Positions 1 through 11,763 of a DNA stretch of 64,000 nucleotides are shown here, one piece after another. Positions within the stretch are counted from its first letter, which is position 1. Every line of letters begins with the position of its first letter. The notes under the pieces are model-generated. The model saw only the letters and a list, made by a program, of their open reading frames with translations, made no database searches and was not told the origin of the DNA. The stretch covers positions 3,605,001 through 3,669,000 of the forward strand of contig NC_092671.1 in NCBI RefSeq assembly GCF_964355755.1, read 5' to 3'. The translations under genes and the position numbers were made by a program. The stretch is from Antedon mediterranea (Eukaryota > Echinodermata > Crinoidea > Comatulida > Antedonidae).

Positions 1-42
1 ACCAACGTACGCAGCCTGGGCAGTGTTGCCCTTCATGTATAG
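1..42 (+). CDS. BMPER: BMPER/crossveinless-2 exon, end of a VWC domain (5' partial)
   Basis: The first 42 bases read in the third frame as QRTQPGQCCPSCI and end with one base of the next codon before a GT donor (ag|gtactg). GQCCPSC is the closing motif of a von Willebrand factor C domain, and the residues joined from the next exon (V-QRRVFEL) match the linker after VWC3 in vertebrate BMPER (known family layout). The rest of this exon, and the signal peptide and earlier VWC domains, lie upstream of the window. VWC domains of BMPER/Cv-2 bind BMP ligands outside the cell. The intron that follows is phase 1, matching the acceptor at 1236. Confidence 0.85.
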   Translation, partial: TNVRSLGSVALHV

Positions 43-1235
43 GTACTGTATACTCTACTTCATATTCGAACACGTACATTAAACAAACATTCGACTGTAA
101 CGGTAATTTATTTTGCGCAAATTGATAATTCGACAATGAAATGATACTCATTTTCGTGTCGTTTTTTGGTGAAACATCCGACAGAAACAGGCGTTTAATA
201 AGAGTCTGGTAATTGTATAAATTGTGCTCAAGGCTAAAGCCCCAATTTTTCATAACTGCTTTAGAAAAAATAATTCGTGCAGACAAGTTAAGTAACAGTT
301 GCTGCTTATCATACCTTATAAATAGATGTCGTAGTAATTACTAAAAAGGGCGCATAACAACAATAAACGCATTACGTACATTAGATCATGGTTACCCATA
401 AAGATATCAAACACTCATTGTTTTCGATACTATTGTTTTTATTTTTACCTAAATTGTTCATGTTCATGATTTTTGTATATTTGTATTTATATTAGTCTAC
501 AAATCATAAATGTTTAAGTTGAATAGGGGAGATTATTTTCAATGAGTTGAATGACGAACAATAAAACATATTTCAACGATTGAAAAAACACCACTGTTAT
601 TGAAAACTAGTCTCTGATACATTTGATCCTTCACATGCCTACAATGAATGATTTCATTGGCTAAGTTCAAACATCTTAGCAAACTAGTTTGTCGAGAAGG
701 TACTGTATGGCATAACACGTCTACACTGGCAAACGTTTTGCAAACTCGAGTTTGTCAAGAAAAGTTTCTAAAGTGTTGACCAGTTGACTTCGGAAAACTG
801 CAGAAAACACGTTTTCAGAAAGTCTAATTAGCTCGAGCAAACCTTTCCTAAGTTTGCTTGTGTATACCAGTTGACAAACTTCAGAAAACAAGTTGTAGAA
901 AGTCTACACTAGCAAACACTGGCAAACTCGAGCAAACTTTAGAGTTTGTCATGAACAGTTCTTCTAATTTTGCTAATAAAGATCAGTTGAAAAATTTCGG
1001 CAAACTTACAGAAAACGAGTTCAAACAAAAAATGAGGTGACGTTTACTATTGTAGATTATAGTTGAACTTCTGCCAAAGTTTGTCAATTGCTCTAAACTG
1101 GCAAACTTTGAAAAACCTTTTTTGCCAAACAAAGAGTTTGTTCAATTGTAAGTCTGAATCTGTACGTCTTAACGAGTATATTCTAATTTATTAATTTTTA
1201 TCTAATATTATCTAATTTTCTTATTTCTTTCAAAG
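43..1235. other. BMPER intron with degraded repeats
   Basis: Intron of 1193 bp with donor gtactg and acceptor tttctttcaaag. Bases 43-640 show no recognisable feature. Bases about 650-1145 are repetitive: short stretches such as GCAAACTCGAGTTTGTC, CTTCAGAAAACAAG and GTCTACACTAGCAAAC recur in direct and inverted orientation about every 80-130 bp, as in a nested miniature transposon. The 60-residue open frame at 858-1040 runs through these repeats and is not treated as a gene. Confidence 0.6.
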
Positions 1236-1342
1236 TTCAAAGAAGGGTGTTCGAGTTAGGGAATAAATGTATTTATAAAACCGATGTATTCGAAGATGGA
1301 GAGGTCATAATCGTAGATAAATGTACGCGCTGCACGTGTATA
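1236..1342 (+). CDS. BMPER: BMPER exon, first half of a VWC domain
   Basis: The acceptor caaag|ttcaaag gives two bases that complete the split codon (g+tt = Val). The exon then reads QRRVFELGNKCIYKTDV... and ends at CTRCTCI with a consensus donor (ta|gtaagt), phase 0. The cysteine pattern, an isolated Cys, an acidic D-x-F-E-D-G turn and C-x-x-C-x-C, is the N-terminal half of a VWC domain. It aligns position by position with VWC4 of vertebrate BMPER (recalled family pattern: C...SDVY-x-NG...NCTACTC). It would contribute to BMP binding. The alternative reading from the ATG at 1321 runs into the following intron sequence and is rejected as a start. Confidence 0.92.
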
Positions 1343-1446
1343 GTAAGTACATTATACTTGTTTATCGAAAAATGGATGTAACAAAGTGTGAAATATGTGG
1401 TTCACACGTCAATTTTAATCGTGTATGTACAACATGTTATTTACAG

Positions 1447-1584
1447 GATACTACATTTATGTGTCACAGACAAGTATGTCCCGATACATTACCATGTAGT
1501 GTGAACGAACAAGTTGTTGAAGAAGGGTCATGTTGCCCAAAATGTCGCCGGAAGACGTGTCAAGTAGACGACAAGATCTTTGAG
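1447..1584 (+). CDS. BMPER: BMPER exon, VWC domain second half and start of next VWC
   Basis: 46 codons in phase 0 between the acceptor gttatttacag and the donor gag|gtaatt. It starts DTTFMCHRQVCPD, includes GSCCPKC, which closes the VWC domain begun in the previous exon, then KTCQVDDKIFE, which opens the next one. Splitting VWC domains after the CxCxC motif is the same exon logic as in the 15881 exon. The intron before it is only 104 bp, very short beside the neighbouring 14-kb intron. No internal stop or frameshift is visible. Confidence 0.93.
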
Positions 1585-3280
1585 GTAATTTATCACGTTC
1601 AGCCCATCTCTAAAATGTGCTTTATTTAGTTGAAACTGTATTTGACCTATTTAAAATGTCACCAATCATCTTGTTGAGAAACAAGTGTTTCTTTCCATAT
1701 TCGGTGCCTAATAATCATTACCAGTACTGTATATTAATAACTTACAACAGTGTGCACATCTTCGTTCTAGAGACCAAAGCTACTCTAGACCACTAAAACA
1801 TGAGTCTCAAAAGTGGTCTTCAATTGGAGAGAGACATTAGCATTAGAACAACTACTCTGGAACACTGTTCAAGGGATTATTATGGGAAAACGTATCTTTT
1901 GGGTAAACAAAGTGCCCCTTAATAGGGGAAATACGCATTAAAGAAATATATTCTTTAAATTCTATTACGAAACGTTTGATTTATTCAAAAGCTCAACAGA
2001 AAATTAGTAGGCAATACATACATTATCGCAAATCGAATCAACGAATATATAACAAGCGAACTCCTTTAAAGGAATGTGTCAAAGTATGACAGAAATAAAT
2101 AGAGCATTTGGGGAACAGAAATCATTTGTGACATGATCAAACGACATAAATTGGATTTATTGTTCTGGAACTCACCAAGTAATTTATTTATAATATCTTT
2201 GCAAACATCTGGAAAATTCAGAAACGCCTACGCGTGGTTAATAAACAGTCAGAAGCCAATCAAACTAATAAACTTATTTCAATTCTACTAACTTAACCTT
2301 CGTGATTTAGGAGAAAAAGTTTACAATTGGTACACTTTACAACATTCATTAGAAGTTGTCTAAAAACAATACAAAATAATTTACATGTTGGCAATGTTGA
2401 CAATTTTATAAGAGTTTAAACAGGTTAAGTGTAAAGTTTGGATAGTATTAGAACGCAATACAAGAACGTACACGCAATGCTCGTGATTTGAACATTCGCA
2501 CGCGACGGATCATCATGATATCGCTTGTGATTCATGGTTCATGAACATAAATGGCATCGGTTAGGCTAGGCTAATGTATATAAATCTTTGCATTGCGTAT
2601 GCTTTGGGATGTTATGAATTTGTCAGATCTTCAAAAGAAACTAGCACAGCGTACTAAACTCGAGCGTAATCAATTCTAGCGTTCTAAAACTCGAGCGTCC
2701 TTGCATATCACCGGGCATGCGCATTATCTATGCACTATTTACGTAAGCGCAATACAAGTAACCAACCAATCACGAGGCGATGCATCACCCAAACTAACGC
2801 TTGTAATTGGTCAATTCACTTGCTTGGTCAGTCTACGTCGTTGCGTGTCCAAGTGAGAAGCAATCTTTAGGCCAATCCCCAAACTTAATGCCTTAAAGTG
2901 ATAGAGATAGTATACCAGTCGAAGGCTAGATAGTAATTTGGGTGACAGAGAAGTGACATGTTTAGAATATGCAATCTTTTGTAGCTAATCAAGATATAGC
3001 AGAATATAAATGTGATGCTTCTTGTCCTTGGAAATAATAAGGACATAACATAAGTCATAATCTTGAATCTTTCCGTAATCAAGATCGTGTACTGACTGTA
3101 ACTTCAAAGTTAAGAATGTTTTACATAACAGATGCGAGTGCATGTTACCTGACAGTTTCTACCGGGGGAATTTCTACACGATGTTTTAACTGTTCAAACA
3201 CTTTTCTAGACCTAATTGATTAGCATAAATACAACATTTGAGAGATGATTTTTTCCGTTGACTTCAAGGACAAAATGTTA
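1585..3280. other. BMPER intron, part before the large transposon
   Basis: First 1.7 kb of a 14.3-kb intron. No coding exon is visible. One copy of the dispersed motif (GTGCCCCTTAATAGGGGAA, about 1911-1930) is present. The 65-residue minus-strand frame at 2885-3082 shows no family motif and is ignored. Confidence 0.5.
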
Positions 3281-3309
3281 CACAGCAAAATTTGAAATTC
3301 TAAGCAAGA

Positions 3310-4850
3310 AAAAAAAATCTTGTTTTAAGAAAAAATTCTTAAAATAAGTATTTTTTTTCTTGTCAAGATTTAAAATTACTTAAAACAAGAAATAATTTTC
3401 TAGAAAAGACACATTTTCTTAAAATAAGTTTTGCAATATTCTTGAAAATGCTTATTACAAGAAATGTTTTACTTAAAATAAGAAGTCAATATCATTCTCT
3501 TCTTATTAAGAATAGTTTTGCTTAAAACAAGATTTGAAAATACTTAATTTGAAAAGTATTTTACTTAAAATAAGAAATCTATATTTTATTTATCCCTATC
3601 AAGAATAATTTTTCTTAAATCAAGATTGATGAATTATAAAAATTACTTAAAACAATCAATATTTTTCTAGGTAAGACAAAGTTTCTTAAATTAGGTTTCG
3701 CAATAGTCTTGAAAATACTTGTTTTGAGAAATATTTTACTTAAAATAAGAAGTCAATTTCACACTACCCTTATCAAGATTATTTTTAATTGAATCAAGAT
3801 TCGCAATATTCTTGAAAATGCTTATTACAAGAAATATTTTACTTAAAATAAGAAGTCAATATCATTCTCTTCTTATTAAGAATAGTTTTGCTTAAAACAA
3901 GATTTGAAAATACTTAATTTGAAAAGTATTTTACTTAAATAAGAAATCAATATTATATTTATCCCTATCAAGAATAATTTTTCTTAAATCAAGATTGATG
4001 AATTCTAAAAATTACTTAAAACAATAAATATTTTTCTAGGTAAGACAAAGTTTCTTAAATTAGGTTTCGCAATATTCTTAAAAATACTTATTTTGAGAAA
4101 TGTTTTACTTAAAATAAGAAGTCAATATCATACTATCTTATCAAGACTATTTTTGCTTAAATTGAGATTCGCAATATTTAAAAAAATACTTATTTTGAGA
4201 AATGTTTTACTTAAAATAAGAAGTCAATATCATACTATCTTATCAAGACTATTTTTACTTGAATCAAGATTCGCAATATTCTTAAAAATACTTATTTCTT
4301 GAAATGTTTTACTTAAAATAAGAAGTCAATATCATACTATCTTATCAAGACTATTTTTGCTTAAATTGAGATTCGCAATATTTTAAAAAATACTTATTTT
4401 GAAAAATGTTTTACTTAAAATAAGAAGTCAATATCATACTATCCTATCAAGACTATTTTTGCTTGAATTCAGATTCGCAATATTCTGATTTTGAGAAATG
4501 TTTTACTTAAAATAAGAAGTCAATATCATACTATCTTATCAAGACTATTTTTACTTGAATCAAGATTCGCAATATTCTTTAAAATACTTATTTTGAGAAA
4601 TGTTTTACTTAAAATAAGAAGTCAATATCATACTATCTTATCAAGACTATTTTTGCTTAAATTGAGATTCGCAATATTTTTTAAAATACTTATTTTGAGA
4701 AATGGTTTACTTAAGATAAGAAGTCAATATCATACTATATCCTATCAAGACTATTTTTGCTTGAATTGAAGTCAATTCTATTTTAATATTCTTAAAAATA
4801 CTTATTTTGAGAAATGTTTTACTTAAAATAGATTGTCAATATCCTTATAT
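3310..4850. repeat. Left subterminal tandem array, about 104-bp unit
   Basis: Copies of GTTTTACTTAAAATAAGAAG followed by TCAATATCATACTATC and TATCAAGACTATTTTTGCTT recur near 4100, 4202, 4302, 4404, 4496, 4601 and 4703, a spacing of 90-105 bp. The copies are more diverged between 3310 and 4000. The frames at 4093-4302 and 4491-4769, which repeat the same protein segment (NVLLKIRSQYHTILSR), are artefacts of this array. Confidence 0.9.
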
Positions 4851-5634
4851 TCACACAACGGTAGAGCAGTTAGCACTTCAGTTTCAACTGATGAAAGAAT
4901 CTGGGTAATCAAACTGTTTGTGCTTTGAATAATCGATTGCACTGCAACCTAAAGAAAATAATATTGATTTAATATTTTTTATATTCAAGTTTTAATATGT
5001 TTAAAAACTAAGTTGTGCTTTAGTTGGGGAGCTATGCAGCCTAACAAAAAAAATGTTATTTGTAACAATGAAATTGGTCACAAAAAAATGCAACATAAAC
5101 TTAGAGTGTATAATGCCTAGGCCTAGTACCCAAGTCCTATAGTTACTATAGCTAATAGTCCTGTATAATAACAGTACCAGCAAGGCCTAGGAAATAGACG
5201 TATTTCTCTAATAAAAAATAGTTTAAAATGCATAGGCCTAATTGTTGTAATTTTAAAGCAAAATGGCTTACCTGTGGAATCTTGTTTCTCTCCTTTAATT
5301 TTAGTAGAAAGAAATCAGCATTTTTTATACTATTATCTGCTTGTTCATCCTCTAGTTAGTAGGCCTTCTTGCTGAGCATCAACAAGATATATTAATATTA
5401 AACAATCATTAACAGTATAACAATACTAGAATTATCACTACTACTTAGATCGTCAGTTGATAAATCATCCCCGTTATAATAGTTTTTTTCTTCATTAACT
5501 TCGTCAGTCTCCTAGTCTAGGCCTAGTTCTACTTCATCCTCAATTGGCATCCTCGTTTTCTCCAGGCATACTTATATACTGATGTTTCCATCGTCAACTG
5601 CAGGAGGTTGCCGATTGTTATACTCGTCCTTAAA

Positions 5635-5901
5635 ATGGCGTCTTATGACATGCTTGTAAAACGAATTGTAAATTCCAAAGCTTGCCGGGCAGCAAACCAC
5701 CAATTCCACATGTTACTCGAAAATTTGGAGTATTTCTATGAATTGAATTATAATGCCTTAGCAAATAGGGTAGCAAATACTGTACCTACTTCAGTTTACT
5801 GGCACCAACTTATCGCTTTTTGTCGGACTGCAACAAACATGTGTCATTATTATTGTCTGTCGTATTACTGTTGGTCCAGACGTTTTATAGATTTGCTTTA
5901 A
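5635..5901 (+). CDS. Unassigned open frame inside the 6.6-kb element
   Basis: An ATG in strong start context (aaaATGG) opens an 88-codon frame beginning MASYDMLVKRIVNSKACRAA, fairly charged for its first 45 residues (to about ELNYNALANR) and less protein-like after. No domain is recognised. A weak donor (agg|gtagca) follows codon 45. It sits between the two subterminal arrays, so it could be a decayed transposon gene or a host exon captured by the element; a chance frame is equally possible. A recognisable catalytic motif is absent. Confidence 0.25.
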   Translation: MASYDMLVKRIVNSKACRAANHQFHMLLENLEYFYELNYNALANRVANTVPTSVYWHQLIAFCRTATNMCHYYCLSYYCWSRRFIDLL

Positions 5902-6166
5902 CCACCATGGAGGTTTATACCTCCATGCTTTAACGTTGAGCAGTATAATGACCTTATACATTCTGGGTAAAAGGCCAGCGATAAATTTTTGGTTATAGTT
6001 GAAAAACAACACTGTGTGTGGTCGATGACCTAGCTCCCGGTGGGATCATGGCCAACGGTTTTTTAAAGTAATCATTCAAAATCTAGAGTTTGTAAGTAAA
6101 AGACACCTTTCATCGCAATTTATATATTAAATGCTTCAATAGGCCTAGTAAGATTAGTCTAATATA

Positions 6167-6241
6167 ATGTCGAAGGAAGACGCTTTGTTGAAGATCCGAG
6201 AAATAGATGAAGAAGTGGCCAACATTTTAACAGGTTCGTAG
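6167..6241 (+). CDS. Short exon-like frame inside the 6.6-kb element
   Basis: A frame of 24 codons opening MSKEDALLKIREIDEEVANI, highly charged and helix-like, with a possible donor (acag|gttcgt) at 6234. A further exon-like stretch lies at about 6793-6902 (acceptor ttatttgttag, frame VVEEVRRILIITRQRGMKYK... to a stop), but the phases do not join cleanly. Small AG...GT-bounded stretches also occur at about 7333-7419 and 7984-8027. I do not recognise a family. These may be remnants of a multi-exon gene carried by the element. Confidence 0.2.
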   Translation: MSKEDALLKIREIDEEVANILTGS

Positions 6242-8499
6242 GCCTAATAATTATATTTTAATCTGCCAGCAGTCTAGGCCTAGCCTAGGCTCCTTCCTAG
6301 TTAGTAATACTGTAGGCCTGGAACTAGTAGGTCTAGGCTAGCCTACTACTATGCCTGTACTGACGGATAGGTGTATAGGTTTAGCTTAGCATTTTAGTTC
6401 AGACATTGACAGAGGGGACAAATATTGTCGGACCTATTTCAGCTAGGTATAAGGAAGGCCTAATAATAGATAATACAATTATAATGTAACAGTTATTTTG
6501 TAATGTAGCCATGAAATATCTACGAAGGATTATACTGTATTATATACACATATTCCAATGAGAAATATAATGACATTTAAAAACACTTCTTTATATTTAA
6601 TTAATTGTACACACTAAGTAATCCCCGAAGTGATCACATCGATATTGAAACTTTATGTTTTTAACTCTAAATTTAAAAAAAACATACTAAAAAAACAAAC
6701 AAAAAACATACGTACTGCATAACTAAAATTGTTATATTAAATTTCTTTTTAAAAAACTGTGTTATTTACAATATCTTAAATTATTTGTTAGGTAGTTGAA
6801 GAAGTTCGAAGGATACTAATTATTACTAGGCAAAGAGGAATGAAATACAAAAGAAAGCTTTTTAAAAAAGTGCTTAGCAAATTTTTCCAAAGAAGGGAAT
6901 AATATAGTTTATTTTGGTATTTTAAAGAGAAACACCAGTCCTCCATCTGGTAAGTACAGTGTATGTTTTTGTACTTTTAACTATTCATAAATAGTTTTAT
7001 AATGGACCAATGGTAGTGAGGAAAATACGTGTACATATTGTGTACGTATTTTTAACAGCTTGGTTCGACTCAAGCTAGTGTCATGCACTCCTCCCTTTGA
7101 CAACTAAAATTAAATAAATGACTTATGAATATTAATTTTTGACATATTAATGCTCTCCTGGCCAGCCCACCCTTTCCCCTTCCTTTTACATTGACCACCT
7201 ACAAAACTGTAGGCTACATTATTAAAAATTTGAGCTACAGTATACATGTATCAAGTTTATGTCCATACATTATTCCACTGATTTAAATAAATTTATATAA
7301 TATAAAGTTTTCAATTTGTTATTTTTGGTTAGGTTCAAAGATAACCCATATGTTGTCAAATCTGTCAAACATATTTGTTGGGAAAAACTCATCAAAAAAA
7401 GTCTGCCGACCTTGAAGGTATTTAGTGTTTTTTAAAATTTAAAATACAAGTAACATTATGTACATTAAAAAAAAATATCTTAAAGTGTTTTTTTAAAATC
7501 AAATTTATCTTAGCTTAAAATTTGAGGTATATACTATGTTTACAATAATTTATTAAAATCAAACAATTAAACAAAATTTACATTTAATTGTATGATTGTT
7601 ATTATAAACATTGATACGGAATAAAAACATCAATCAGGATTGAGCACCGTTTTGCGTATTGTCTTCCTAAATAGTAATATTAAAAATAAATTTAGACCCT
7701 AATAATTTAACTAAAAATAATAGATACAGCCAGGCCTGTCTTTGGGATCGGTATAAACAGGGCAAAGTTTGTGATTAAAAAGTTCAAATGCATATTCCAC
7801 CCACCCTTATGTCTTATAATGTAAAATTATTCTTACCACCGTTCTAATATTGCGTCATGTTTTTGTGTTTACCGCCCCAGATATTGGACTCTAAAACCAC
7901 ACCGTACCCAATTAGTTGATGATGTTACACATATTTTAAATACAGTAATAACTAAAACTATATTAATCTCTTTTCATTTTTAGGAACATGAATAAAGATC
8001 CAGAATCCTGGTCTTCACGCCGATCAGGTAATATGCCGGTATTGCTTTTGGACACAGAAATGGCCTACATTAAAGTTTAGCAAACAATTCTAACTACAAA
8101 GAAAGCAAAATTAGATGAGGCTCTAGTTACTCTCCTCTCCACTTTTTACCTTCTGGATTTCGATTATCCAAAATGAAAAGAAGTAGGCCTCACTATCCTT
8201 TAACAGTTAGTGATTTGTGATGAAAACACACCTGTACACTTGACAAAGGCTGTTGAATCATCATTAGTATACATTAATAAATTTAAAGACACCTAATAGT
8301 TTAAAGCCCAGGTTCGGGAGAAGAATTTTACAAAATTTGTATTTTACCATTTTAATGTTTTTAAGTTTTCTTTTGATGGCATTTTATTATTAATAAAAAC
8401 AAGTTTGTTTTAAAGAAGTTGTATATATTATTGTACCTAATGTCATGTAAATTGTAGTTCTTAATGAAAATAACAGTATTGTTAATATTATGTTTTATA

Positions 8500-9880
8500 A
8501 CATTCTTGAATTTATTTGTTTATTAAGTAAAATATTACTTAAAATGAGTATTCATTTATCGTTCTTAAAATAAATTTTTAATGATTTATATTTTATAGAA
8601 TTCTTGTTTCAAGCAATTTTTTTCCCAATATAAGTAAGAATTTACGAATTTTAATTTGATAGAATTCTTGTTTCAAGCAATACTTTTCTTAAAATAAGTA
8701 AACATTTACTGGTTTTTATTTGATAGACTTCTTGTTTACTTATTTTAAAAAAAGTTTTGCTTAAAACAAGAATTCTACAAATAAAAATCGGAATATTCTT
8801 ACTTATTTTAAGAAATATATTGCTTGAAACAAGAAAACTAAAAATATAAATCGGAATATTCTTACTTATTTTAAGAAAAATATTGCTTAAAACAAGAATT
8901 CTACAAATAAAAATCGGAATATTCTTACTTATTTTAAGAAATATATTGCTTGAAACAAGAATATTAAAATTAAAAATCGGAATATTCTTACTTATTTTAA
9001 GAAAAATATTGCTTAAAACAAGAATTCTAAAAAATACAAATCGGAAAATTCTTACTTATTTTAAAAAAAATATTGCTTGAAACAAGAATTCAAAAAATAC
9101 AAATCGGAATATTCTTACTTATTTTAAGAAATATATTGCTTGAAACAAGAATATTAAAATTAAAAATCGGAATATTCTTACTTATTTTAAGAAAAATATT
9201 GCTTAAAACAAGAATTCTAAAAAATACAAATCGGAATATTCTTACTTATTTTAAGAAAAATATTGCTTGAAACAAGAATTCTACAAATAAAAATCGGAAT
9301 ATTCTTACTTATTTTAAGAAATATATTGCTTGAAACAAGAATTCTATAAAATACAAATCGGAATATTCTTACTTATTTTAAGAAATATCTTGCTTGAAAC
9401 AAGAATTCAAAAAAATACAAATCGGAATATTCTTACTTATTTTAAGAAATATATTGCTTGAAACAAGAATTCTATAAAATACAAATCGGAATATTCTTAC
9501 TTATTTTAAGAAATATATTGCTTGAAACAAGAATTCAAAAAAATACAAATCGGAATATTCTTACTTATTTTAAGAAAAATATTGCTTGAAACAAGAATTC
9601 TATTTTAAAAAATCGATAAATTGTTACTTATTTTAAGGCAGATACTGCTTAAAACAAGAATGAAAAAAGCAATTAAATTCTTGGTAAGAATATTGTTCTT
9701 AAAGTATTATTTCTTGGTAAGAATAATTTTCTTGATAAGAATTTGTGTGATTCTTGTTAAGAATTTTACGATTCTTGGTAAGCCAAAAAGTATTGAAATA
9801 CGGACAAGTCAAAATTTACTTGTTTCAAGAAATATTTTGCTTGAAACAAGTTTTTTTTTTCTTAAAACAAGAATCAGAAT
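8500..9880. repeat. Right subterminal tandem array, about 64-bp unit
   Basis: CGGAATATTCTTACTTATTT followed by TAAGAAATATATTGCTTGAA and ACAAGAATTC recurs about every 63-65 bp from about 8790 to 9600, with more diverged copies out to both sides. It ends in the right terminal inverted repeat at 9878-9889. Copies share the core CTTATTTTAAG with the left array in opposite orientation. The open frames at 8883-9270 and 9621-9926 are repeat artefacts. Confidence 0.9.
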
Positions 9881-9984
9881 TTTGCTGTGTAGGATTGATG
9901 ACATAGCAGTATGCTTATCGAGTTGATATTGTGTTTTATAGACATGTTAAGCGACAACATAATTAAAAGAGATCCACATAATAT

Positions 9985-10200
9985 AAGGGGACACATTTAG
10001 GACCCATTAGCCGTAGGGTTAAACCATGTATTGCCTCTCGTTCTTTTCACGTAAAACTATCCCCCCCTTAATATAGGAGCTGTCGCCCCTTAATATAGGA
10101 ATATAGGAGCTGTCCCTCCCCCCTCCCCTTAATATTGGAATATAGGAGGCTGCTGTCCCCCCCTTAATATAGGAGCTGTCTCCCCTGAATATGGATGCCA
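9985..10200. repeat. C-rich minisatellite made of the dispersed CCCTTAATATAGGAGC motif
   Basis: CCCCTTAATATAGGAGCTGTC-like units are repeated four to five times with C-rich spacers (10055-10195), preceded by AGGGGACACATTTAGGACCC (about 9988). The same GGGACAC/CCTTAATA words occur at many other places in the window. The 60-residue minus-strand frame here is an artefact. Confidence 0.75.
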
Positions 10201-11763
10201 CAAAGGAAGAGTTCTACATTTTTCCTATTTCACCATACAAGTAACATGAATTACAAAAGGAGTTAAAGTGAACATTAAAATAATTATTTTAGGCGTTTAA
10301 AATGAAAGAGTGTACAGATAATAACTGACTCTGACAAACATGTCAAAATGTTGAGGTCAAACGTCAAGATTGGCTTAACTATATAATTCTTTATTCATTT
10401 TTTGTATAAACAACTCAGTTAAATTAGAATAAGGTTTAATAACGAGTTTGGTGCTAACACTTTCAAATGAGTTTAGATATTGAGTGACATTATTTTGTTG
10501 GCAATGCACGCAATGTACGCTATACTATGTTCAGACGCGTTTGGCAACATCTAATCGCGTTTCCACGACATTTCGATATTAATCATTTCCTTCAATTACT
10601 GTTACTAGTTGGATTTAAAGACTTGAAAGCGTTTGTGAAATAATTATTTTGGGGTTCAGAAGTGAGTCAGTCGTCTGAAAGTAGGCTAGGAGACATGCCT
10701 TACCAATATTATTTATGTTAAACTCATTGTTAAAATGCTATCAGAGTCACGTTTTCGGATTTCGAGCGCTTATTAAAGTAATGCTTTTAAACATGGCTTT
10801 GCGGAAACATACAGACTTGTAGGCCTAAATGCATTCACACTCTCTGCTTAATGAAAACAGGAGATTTCTTACCTGCTAAGTTTCAATAATTTTCGGATTA
10901 AAGGATTCAAGTCCTCCAGATTCTATCCAATTGTAGATTGGCTAACATGGTTGTAACACGTGACTCATCTAGGGCGTTCATTGACTGAGTCAGAAAGGGT
11001 CAATTTATGTAAAAAAAATTATATATATATATATATATTTTTTTTTCATTTTCATAACTCACCGTCACAATTCTTTGAATAGGCTCATATTAAATATAAT
11101 ATTAATTATTATACCCGAACTTGGATATTTGGGCATGTTAAAGTCATGTTCATTTTACATCCTTTACGAACAAAAATACCTAAATATTATCACGTATCGA
11201 CGCGTAATATGTTGATGAGACCATTCGATTTGGTGAATATCCCGTCACGTATAGTTTGAACTGAACCCATCCGTCTAAAATTAATTTATTTCTAAAAGTT
11301 TAAAAGTGCGCTAACCTTTGAACATTTCCACTGGGTCCTATCACACAGTGGTATTTTACTATTTCACTCAAACTACTGTATTATGACGAATGTACAGACT
11401 ATATTTGGACAAGGTCACGCGGGAAAAGAGTGGGTAAAATTAATGCGTCGCTTAACCAATCCAACTTGCGTGCCGATGTTTACAGTTGAGCTGGTAAGTA
11501 AAAATGACTCATATCCGCGGTCTGGACAGGTGACAAAGTGGTAGAGATCCGTAATCGTAGTAGATATCCATGTTTTACCGAACACCTGTTCTATGACGAT
11601 TATTATTTGGTAGGGTGGCGTATTTCCAGTGTGGTCACTAATTTAGTGGTAGACCTACTTTGTGTACAGTCAACCTACCGGTTGAGAACTCATCATCTGC
11701 AGCAGTCACTGCTTTGTGAGTCCAATCAGAATAGAGTGACCTCTCCAGTAGTAGTGGTAGAGT
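10201..11763. other. BMPER intron, no gene seen
   Basis: Between the C-rich minisatellite and the LINE. A (TA)n tract sits at about 11019-11038. The 78-residue plus-strand frame at 11538-11774 carries no recognisable motif. Confidence 0.5.

Larger units (their letters stand above)
3281..9889. mobile_element. 6.6-kb DNA transposon with TIRs, TA duplication and subterminal tandem arrays
   Basis: The left end reads TA|CACAGCAAAATT and the right end is its exact inverse, AATTTTGCTGTG|TA. This gives 12-bp terminal inverted repeats flanked by TA (3279-3280 and 9890-9891). Just inside each end is a long tandem array built from related cores (CTTAAAATAAG, CTTGTTTTAAG and inverses), on the left from about 3310 to 4850 and on the right from about 8500 to 9880. 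CAC termini, a 2-bp duplication and large subterminal repeats recall EnSpm/CACTA elements (known family traits), but no DDE/D transposase was recognised inside, so class assignment is inference. It lies in the BMPER intron and is probably a non-autonomous or decayed copy. The alternative is two independent satellite arrays with a chance terminal match. Confidence 0.7.

Noticed and set aside
1321-1629. 102-residue frame with CCPKC motif as a complete gene
   Set aside because: It joins parts of two BMPER exons through the 104-bp intron; splice sites at 1342 and 1447 give a better VWC domain, and its tail is intron.
4093-4769. Repetitive proteins with NVLLKIRSQYHTILSR segments
   Set aside because: Translation of the 104-bp subterminal array.
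4855-4920. tRNA-like A/B boxes (GGTAGAGCAGTTAGCAC ... GGGTAATCAAACT)
   Set aside because: The B box is too degenerate and no cloverleaf can be drawn; at most an old SINE relic.
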